Positions 58,621 through 64,000 of a stretch of DNA of 64,000 nt are shown one piece after another. Positions within the stretch are counted from its first letter, which is position 1; each line of letters opens with the position of its first letter. The DNA is from CAJQQK01 sp965224225 (GTDB taxonomy: Bacteria > Pseudomonadota > Alphaproteobacteria > Rhizobiales > Hyphomicrobiaceae): contig CBDCZF010000035.1 of the NCBI GenBank assembly GCA_965224225.1, forward strand, positions 1,054,001 to 1,118,000, read 5' to 3'. The notes beneath the pieces were generated by a model. It made no database searches and was not told the DNA's origin. It saw nothing but the letters and a program-made list of their open reading frames with translations. The position numbers were made by a program, and so were the translations under genes.

Positions 58621-58663
58621 ACGGAGCGCGAGGCCGGCCTCCCTCTTGCCGCGAGGCGCGATC

Positions 58664-59605
58664 TCAGTTCTCGGGCACCAACCGCTGCAACTCCGTCACA
58701 CGCGGCAGAATTTCATCGATCAGGCGCCCGGTCTGCTCGAGAACCTCCCCGCCGTCACGCCCCGTCGGGCGCAGGATGAACTTCGAGATACCGGCGCGCC
58801 CGAATTCACCGAGGCGTTTCACAATGTCGTCGCCATCACCAACCGCGAAGTAGTCGAGCGGATCATTGCCCGTGCGCGCATGATAGGCCGCCATCGGTGC
58901 TGCGAGATGATCGGCCGTTGGCTGGCCGAAATAGAAGGGCAGGCCGGCGCCGTAGTGATCATGGTCGATCGAGCGGCCAGCCTCGATCACGGCTGCGCGA
59001 ATGCGCTCAACAATCGGGGCAATCTCGGCGGGTGTCTCAGGGCCTGATATCCAGCCCGTACCGATGCGCGCCGTACGCCTGATCGCAGCCTCAGAACTGC
59101 CGCCGATCCACATGGGTAGTTCGGACTGCACCGGCTTCGGCATGATGGTGGCACCCTTGAGTTGGAAATGCCGCCCGTCGTAGGTAACTTCGTCCTGAGC
59201 CCAAAGCCTGGTGATAATGTCGAGCGCCTCGTCGGTTTTGGCGCCGCGCGTGCGCGTATCGTAGCCGAGCACCTGCCATTCCGGCGCCCGCGGTGAGCCG
59301 ATGCCGAAGGCCGGCAGCATGCGCCCGTGCGACAGGAAATCGACGGTCGCACACTGCTTGGCGACCAGCACCGGGTCGCGGTGGGCGAGTGAGAGCACGT
59401 TCATGCCGAAGCGCAGCCGCTTGGTGCGCCCGGCAAGCGCACCCATCAGCGCCATGCATTCGAGCATCGGCGGCGGCCCGACGATGCGGTCTGTCTGCCA
59501 GATCGAATCGACACCGCCAGATTCGCACATGTCGATCCAGCGCCAGTAGCCCGCCGCATCCCCGAACGGGCACTCCATCAGGCCGACACCGATCGCAACA
59601 CCCAT
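58664..59605 (-). CDS. Luciferase-like (LLM class) flavin-dependent oxidoreductase
   Basis: A 313-residue TIM-barrel oxidoreductase from ATG 59605 (MGVAIGVGLMECPFGDAAGY). Conserved parts are GVDSIWQTDRIVGPPPMLEC, KRLRFGMNVLSLAHRDPVLV, RMLPAFGIGSPRAPEWQVLG and LPMWIGGSSEAAIRRTARI. The cofactor could be F420 or FMN. The longer frame to 59770 overlaps the neighbouring gene and is rejected. It starts four bases after the stop of a second gene of the same superfamily, upstream on the same strand, and both lie next to a branched-chain amino-acid type ABC importer. Confidence 0.88.
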   Translation of the reverse strand: MGVAIGVGLMECPFGDAAGYWRWIDMCESGGVDSIWQTDRIVGPPPMLECMALMGALAGRTKRLRFGMNVLSLAHRDPVLVAKQCATVDFLSHGRMLPAFGIGSPRAPEWQVLGYDTRTRGAKTDEALDIITRLWAQDEVTYDGRHFQLKGATIMPKPVQSELPMWIGGSSEAAIRRTARIGTGWISGPETPAEIAPIVERIRAAVIEAGRSIDHDHYGAGLPFYFGQPTADHLAAPMAAYHARTGNDPLDYFAVGDGDDIVKRLGEFGRAGISKFILRPTGRDGGEVLEQTGRLIDEILPRVTELQRLVPEN

Positions 59606-59609
59606 GATA

Positions 59610-60491
59610 CTAGCTCCTGGCCGGTGCGAAAGCCTCGAGCGCTGCCGGATCGGTCCCCATTCCGCCATCGGGCCTGAAAGCCTGCAGGATGACCTGATCG
59701 GCGCCGGCCTTGGCATGCGCTTCGATCGAAGCGCGGATTTGGCTTTCACCGCCCCACACGACCATCGCATCGAGAAAGCGCGTCGAGCCCTCGCCTGTGA
59801 ACTCGTCCTCGGTAAAACCGAGACGCAGCCAGTTGTTGCGATAGTTGGCTAGCGCCATGTAACGCGCCATTTGCTGGCGCGCGATGCTTCGCGCCGTAGC
59901 TTCGTCGCTGGTCAGGCAGACCTTCTGTTCGACGCACAGCCAGGCATCAGGTCCCATGATTTCGCGGGCCTCGGCCGTGTGTTCGGGCGTTACGCAATAG
60001 GGGTGCGCACCCTTGGTCATATCACTCGACAGCTTCAGCATGCGCGGGCCGAGGGCTGCCAGAACAATGGCGCGATTATCGATCTTGATCGTCGGATCGA
60101 TTTTAGCTGCCGCCATCGCATCGAGATACCTGCGCATGGTCGTGACCGGACGGCCGTAGTCATGCCCGCGAGCACCTTCGACCAATGGCACGTGCGAGAC
60201 GCCGAGGCCGAGGATGAAGCGGTTGCCGTAGAGCCGGTTGAGACTGTCGTGACCTTGAGCCGACGTCGTCGCGTCGCGCGCATAGATGTTCGCAATACCA
60301 CTCGCGACCTGCAGCTTCGAAGTCTGGGCGAGTAGGAAACCGGCCATCGCAAAGCTCTCGTAGGAAAGCGATTCGGGATACCAGAGCGTATCGTACCCGT
60401 GGCGCTCGACCGAAGTTGCAAGTTCGGCGAGTTCCGCCCGGCTGAGCACATTGGTCGAACACCAGATCCCGAGGCCTGTTGGTTTGCGCAT
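59610..60491 (-). CDS. Luciferase-like, TIGR03620-type probable F420-dependent oxidoreductase
   Basis: A 293-residue luciferase-superfamily protein. GIWCSTNVLSRAELAELATS, HGYDTLWYPESLSYESFAMA, FILGLGVSHVPLVEGARGHD and GAHPYCVTPEHTAEAREIMG read like the TIGR03620 group of probable F420-dependent enzymes. The ATG at 60491 is standard. It is probably co-transcribed with the gene at 58664; about 110 bases separate it from livF upstream on the same strand. Substrate unknown; proximity to the Liv importer suggests uptake and oxidation of one compound, which is only inference. Confidence 0.87.
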   Translation of the reverse strand: MRKPTGLGIWCSTNVLSRAELAELATSVERHGYDTLWYPESLSYESFAMAGFLLAQTSKLQVASGIANIYARDATTSAQGHDSLNRLYGNRFILGLGVSHVPLVEGARGHDYGRPVTTMRRYLDAMAAAKIDPTIKIDNRAIVLAALGPRMLKLSSDMTKGAHPYCVTPEHTAEAREIMGPDAWLCVEQKVCLTSDEATARSIARQQMARYMALANYRNNWLRLGFTEDEFTGEGSTRFLDAMVVWGGESQIRASIEAHAKAGADQVILQAFRPDGGMGTDPAALEAFAPARS

Positions 60492-60600
60492 GGCGGGGTC
60501 TCCTGTGTTTCATCAGCCGACGTCGATCGTGGCTGATTGTGCGCCGAGGTGTCGTCCGGGATCAACGGCAATCGGCGTCGAGACAAACGGCTTCGTGCCA

Positions 60601-61302
60601 CTAAACGCCGAGATAACGATGCTGCACATCTTCGCTGGCGGTGAGGTCAGGCGACGTGCCGGACCACACGACACGGCCCTTTTCGATGACGTAGTGGCGG
60701 TCGGCGAGCTTGACGAGATCGGCGACGTTCTTGTCGACCACCAGGATCGACAAGCCATCCTGCTTGATGCGCTTCAGGCACGACCAGATCTCGTCGCGGA
60801 TCAATGGCGCCAGACCTTCCGTTGCCTCGTCCAGAATCAACAGACGCGGGTTGGTCATCAGCGCCCGGCCGATGGCGAGCATCTGTTGTTCGCCGCCGGA
60901 AAGCAGGTTGCCCATCGAGGTCCGTCGCGCCTCGAGCATCGGAAACATCTCAAAGATGCGATCGATGGTCCAGGGTGTCGGCGCACCGAGCCGGTTTGCC
61001 GCGGTTGCAACCAGGTTTTCGTGGACGGTCAGATTGGGAAAGACCTGGCGACCTTCCGGCACCAGCCCGAGGCCGAGCTTGGCGATACGGTGCGAAGCCG
61101 TGCCGGCAATATCATTGCCCTCGAAGCGCACCGTGCCGCGTTCGGGTTTGAGGATGCCCATGACCGTGTTGATGGTCGTGGTCTTGCCCATACCGTTGCG
61201 CCCGAGCAAGGTGACGACTTCGCCCGCTTCGATATCGAGCGCCATACCGAACAGCGCCTGGCTGCTGCCGTAAAAGGTCTCGAGGCCGGTGACATGCAGC
61301 AT
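60601..61302 (-). CDS. livF: Branched-chain amino-acid type ABC transporter ATPase LivF
   Basis: A 233-residue ATPase of the LivF type. Walker A is LLGRNGMGKTTTINTVMG, the signature LLSGGEQQMLAIGRALMTNP, and Walker B LLILDEATEGLAPLI. LivF-type features include VPEGRQVFPNLTVHENL. The ATG at 61302 overlaps the livG stop by one base. It works with LivG, LivM and LivH at the inner membrane. No periplasmic binding protein gene lies in the window, so substrate cannot be told; such importers take amino acids, amides, urea or aromatic acids. Confidence 0.93.
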   Translation of the reverse strand: MLHVTGLETFYGSSQALFGMALDIEAGEVVTLLGRNGMGKTTTINTVMGILKPERGTVRFEGNDIAGTASHRIAKLGLGLVPEGRQVFPNLTVHENLVATAANRLGAPTPWTIDRIFEMFPMLEARRTSMGNLLSGGEQQMLAIGRALMTNPRLLILDEATEGLAPLIRDEIWSCLKRIKQDGLSILVVDKNVADLVKLADRHYVIEKGRVVWSGTSPDLTASEDVQHRYLGV

Positions 61303-62036
61303 CAGTGCGCCTCCCCGAGGTAGGCATGACGCACGGCTTCATTAGCGCGGATTTCATCGGGCGTGCCGGTTGCGATCACGCGGCCGTAAACCAGCACGGA
61401 AATGCGGTCGGCAAGCGCGAACACGGCATCCATGTCGTGCTCGATCAGCAGCATGGTCTTGCCCTGAAGGGATTTCAGGGTGTCCACCATCAGCATCGAT
61501 TCCTCGGCCCCCATGCCGGCCATCGGCTCGTCCAGCAGCAATAGTTGGGGCTCACCACCGAGCGCCATCGCGACCTCGAGCTGACGGCGTTCGCCATGGG
61601 ACAGGCTGGCCGCGGTCTCGCCCGCGCGATCCGCCAGGTTGACCTGCTCGAGGTAGGTCATTGCCGGCGCTTCTAGCCCAGCATCACCGCGAGCCCGGCG
61701 CCACAGCTTGAAGGAATGGCCCTGATGCGCCTGGACCGATAGCGCGACGTTGTCGAGCACGCTCAAGTCCATGAATACCGATGTGATCTGGAACGAGCGG
61801 GCAATACCGACGTGAGCGCGGGCATGTGCCGGCAGGTCGGTAATGTCGCGGCCCTTGAACAGAACGCGGCCGGCATCCGGCCTGAGCTGCCCCGAAAGCT
61901 GGGCGACCAGGGTCGTCTTGCCGGCACCGTTCGGGCCGATGATGGCGTGGATCTCCCCGGCCTCGACCTCGAGCGAAACGTTGTCGGTAGCCCTGACGCC
62001 ACCGAAGCTCTTGAGCAGGCTCGTCGTTTTGAGCAT
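61302..62036 (-). CDS. livG: Branched-chain amino-acid type ABC transporter ATPase LivG
   Basis: ATPase of the LivG type, about 244 residues from ATG 62036 (MLKTTSLLKSFGGVRATDNV), with GAGG five bases upstream; a GTG at 62048 that overlaps livM is an alternative start. Walker A is IIGPNGAGKTTLVAQLSG, the LivG-type DITDLPAHARAHVGIARSFQ follows, the signature is SLSHGERRQLEVAMAL, and Walker B LLLLDEPMAGMGAEES. The end is the usual GTPDEIRANEAVRHAYLGEA. The one-base overlap with livF indicates coupling. Confidence 0.93.
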   Translation of the reverse strand: MLKTTSLLKSFGGVRATDNVSLEVEAGEIHAIIGPNGAGKTTLVAQLSGQLRPDAGRVLFKGRDITDLPAHARAHVGIARSFQITSVFMDLSVLDNVALSVQAHQGHSFKLWRRARGDAGLEAPAMTYLEQVNLADRAGETAASLSHGERRQLEVAMALGGEPQLLLLDEPMAGMGAEESMLMVDTLKSLQGKTMLLIEHDMDAVFALADRISVLVYGRVIATGTPDEIRANEAVRHAYLGEAH

Positions 62037-62040
62037 GACC

Positions 62041-63078
62041 TCAGCCACGGCGCCGCCCCCCGAGCCGGTTGAGGAAGCCGCTGATACCGCCCGGCAGGAA
62101 TAAAACCGCAAGAATCAGCATGATGCCGAACGGCAGGTGCCAGTAGACCGTGAAGCCCGACATCACCTCTTCGAGCAAAAGAAAGAACGAGGCACCGATC
62201 ACCGGCCCGAACAGGCTGCTCGCGCCGCCGAGGATGACCATGAACATCAACTCGCCCGACCGCGTCCAGTCCATCATTTCAGGCGAGATGAAGGTTGTGA
62301 AATTGCCAAGCAGCGCACCGGCATAACCGCACATCGCACCTGAGATGACGTAGGCGAGCAAACGGTAGGCATAGGCGTTGAAGCCGAGCGCACGAACGCG
62401 TTCCTCGTTGCCGCGCGCCGCCTGAATGACCATACCGAAACGCGAGTTTACGATGCGGTAGACGAGATAGAGCGCGATCAGAAGCGAGACGTAGCAGAGC
62501 GCGTAAAGTGTCAGCGGATCGTTGATGTCGATTGACGCCAGCTCCGACCGTTCATAGATCGTGAGCCCGTCATCACCGCCATAGGCCTCGATAGAGACGA
62601 TCGCGAAGAACACCATCTGGCCGAAAGCCATCGTGATCATGATGAAGTGGACGCCGCGTGTGCGCAAGCTGATCGCACCCGTGACGAGGGCGTAAAGAGC
62701 CGAGACGGCAACCGCCAGCGCGACGTGAAAGAAGCCGTTGGTCGTCGCGATGCTTTCGAATTCACCGTTGATCGCATGGTGCACGGGAATGCCGACAGCG
62801 TAGGCGCCGAGCCCCAGAAATGCGGCATGCCCGAATGATACCAGGCCGCCGTAGCCGAGCACCAGATTGAGGCTGACGGCCGCGATCGAGAGAATGACGA
62901 GGCGGGTAAAGATGTCGAGCCAGAACTGGTGGCCGGCGAAATAGGCGACTGGCGGCACGACCGCGAGCAGGATAAGGCCAATCCACATCACGTACGAGGC
63001 CGGCGTCAGTCGGCGGGCCGGTCTTCCCGCAACGGCCCCGCCGGCAATCGCTCCATCCGTGACACTCTTTTCCGCCAT
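62041..63078 (-). CDS. livM: Branched-chain amino-acid type ABC transporter permease LivM
   Basis: A 345-residue inner-membrane permease. After a polar N-terminus (about 1-27) come eight to ten hydrophobic segments. LVLGYGGLVSFGHAAFLGLG is the LivM hallmark, with FGMVIQAARGNEERVRALGF as the cytoplasmic loop that contacts the ATPase, and GAMCGYAGALLGNFTTFISP. The ATG at 63078 is two bases after the livH stop. Its C-terminus is basic (NRLGGRRRG) and ends close to the livG start. Confidence 0.93.
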   Translation of the reverse strand: MAEKSVTDGAIAGGAVAGRPARRLTPASYVMWIGLILLAVVPPVAYFAGHQFWLDIFTRLVILSIAAVSLNLVLGYGGLVSFGHAAFLGLGAYAVGIPVHHAINGEFESIATTNGFFHVALAVAVSALYALVTGAISLRTRGVHFIMITMAFGQMVFFAIVSIEAYGGDDGLTIYERSELASIDINDPLTLYALCYVSLLIALYLVYRIVNSRFGMVIQAARGNEERVRALGFNAYAYRLLAYVISGAMCGYAGALLGNFTTFISPEMMDWTRSGELMFMVILGGASSLFGPVIGASFFLLLEEVMSGFTVYWHLPFGIMLILAVLFLPGGISGFLNRLGGRRRG

Positions 63079-63080
63079 CG

Positions 63081-64000
63081 TCAGCGCACCTTCGGCGGGA
63101 ACAGGCCCTGCGGCCTGACCGCGAGAATGATGGCCATCAGAATGTAGATCAGCATCGCCGAGATTGCTGGTGCCGCCGTTTCGGCCGCCTCCGTCGACAT
63201 CGCGAGTTTGAAGATGTCATCGAGGAACGAGCGCCCCATGGTGTCGATCAGGCCGATCAGCAGGGCGGCGACGAACGCGCCCTTCATCGAGCCGATGCCC
63301 CCGACAATGATTACGACAAAGGCCGTGATGATGATCTCATTGCCCATGCCGATCGAGGCTTCGGTGATCGGCGAGATCATCATGCCGGCGATGCCTGCAA
63401 GCGCAGCGCCAAGCGCAAAAACACCGGCGAACAATGTCTTAATGTCGATGCCGAGCGCACCGACCATCGTCCGGTTCGAGGCGCCTGCCCGGATCAGCAT
63501 GCCAAGCCGGGTGTGATTGACGAGGTAGTAGAGACCAGCGGCAATCGCGAGGCCGACGGTGATGATCAACAGGCGGAAGGTCGGAAAAATGATGCCGCCC
63601 GGCAATGTCACCTGCCCGTCGAGCCATCTGGGCAGTGGCACGGCAATGCCCGCCGGGCCCCAGATCAACTGCACGAGGGTGTCGAACACCAGGATCAGGC
63701 CGAAGGTCGCGAGCACGTGATCGAGATGGTTGCGCGGATAGAGGTTGCGCACCACGATCCACTCTGTGGCAAATCCGACGATCGTAATCAGCGGAATGGC
63801 GAGCAGCACGCCCCAGATGAAGGACCCAGTCGCAAACGTCAGCGAGGCACAGATAAAGGCGCCGATCATATAGAACGAGCCGTGCGCCAGATTGACGAAA
63901 TCCATGATCCCGAACGTCAACGTCAGGCCGGAGGCGAGCAGGAACAGCAGCACGCCGAGCTGCAACCCGTTCAGGAACTGCACGACGAATAGGGAGAGGT
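63081..64000 (-). CDS. livH: Branched-chain amino-acid type ABC transporter permease LivH (5' end probably just outside window)
   Basis: Inner-membrane permease with the LivH hallmark LTLTFGIMDFVNLAHGSFYM near the start, and GASNRTMVGALGIDIKTLFA and VIIVGGIGSMKGAFVAALLI later. About eight hydrophobic segments are seen, and the end LAVRPQGLFPPKVR is typical. A GTG at 63983 could start a 300-residue protein. The frame stays open beyond it to the window edge, reading LSLFVVQFLNGLQLGVLL, like the usual LivH beginning, so the true start is probably just past 64000. I therefore treat it as cut by the edge. Confidence 0.93.
   Translation of the reverse strand, partial: LSLFVVQFLNGLQLGVLLFLLASGLTLTFGIMDFVNLAHGSFYMIGAFICASLTFATGSFIWGVLLAIPLITIVGFATEWIVVRNLYPRNHLDHVLATFGLILVFDTLVQLIWGPAGIAVPLPRWLDGQVTLPGGIIFPTFRLLIITVGLAIAAGLYYLVNHTRLGMLIRAGASNRTMVGALGIDIKTLFAGVFALGAALAGIAGMMISPITEASIGMGNEIIITAFVVIIVGGIGSMKGAFVAALLIGLIDTMGRSFLDDIFKLAMSTEAAETAAPAISAMLIYILMAIILAVRPQGLFPPKVR

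Noticed and set aside
1..64000. CRISPR arrays, tRNA and rRNA genes, prophage or complete insertion sequences
   Set aside because: No regularly spaced direct repeats, tRNA arm patterns, rRNA sequence, phage structural genes or transposase genes were seen by eye.

Overview
This 64 kb, GC-rich, densely coding stretch looks like a chromosomal segment of an alphaproteobacterium with a versatile carbon metabolism. The signs are a pyruvate dehydrogenase E1-beta carrying its own lipoyl domain, phaA/phaB with the regulator phaR, methylmalonyl-CoA epimerase, the hrcA/rph/rdgB/hemW neighbourhood with grpE and dnaK-dnaJ nearby, and an L19 ribosomal protein with the helix-hairpin-helix tail normally seen on alphaproteobacterial L21. 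No tRNA, rRNA, CRISPR array, complete insertion sequence or prophage was seen. The genus cannot be told from this window.

Layout. 1-6304 (minus): pdhA, an Uma2-family gene, pdhB and pdhC (cut by the left edge), with ftsB and eno upstream. 6445-16083 (mixed): a preQ0-type transporter, a periplasmic TAXI-like binding protein, an enoyl-CoA hydratase/acyl-CoA dehydrogenase set, a uronate-dehydrogenase-like enzyme, a Phd antitoxin with a broken PemK-like toxin, an amidase and an outer-membrane beta-barrel. 16177-20294 (minus): a tightly coupled nth-lutA-lutB-lutC-mce run. 20342-27825: DUF2244, an AraC/MGMT protein, cspA, rplS and polA. 27856-34658: catabolic genes (two enolase-superfamily enzymes, an SDR, a 3-hydroxyacyl-CoA dehydrogenase, DUF3237, a luciferase-like oxidoreductase). 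35079-38034: PHB genes phaB, phaA and divergent phaR. 38031-50491: housekeeping (trmD, pyrF, dnaJ, dnaK, alkB, grpE, hrcA, rph, rdgB, hemW). 50439-58584: a LysR regulator, YqaA, DsbB, a 1.4 kb gene-free structured region, a MITE-like element, a gluconolactonase-family gene, map and radC. 58664-64000 (minus): two luciferase-like oxidoreductases and the livF-G-M-H branched-chain amino-acid type ABC importer, livH running off the right edge.

The most notable non-routine signals are: an L19 protein fused to an L21/NuoE-type helix-hairpin-helix module; a 266 bp TA-flanked inverted-repeat element that supplies the stop codon of the gene before it; a 216 bp palindrome with 57 bp perfect arms in a divergent promoter region; a two-copy three-hairpin repeat whose central stem is kept although its sequence changes; two candidate leaderless promoters (phd antitoxin and polA); and four single-base losses (two in the toxin, one at the 5' end of the amidase, one at the 3' end of dnaK). 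The dnaK case makes me suspect assembly errors for some or all of them. All functional names rest on reading motifs by eye; no search was run.
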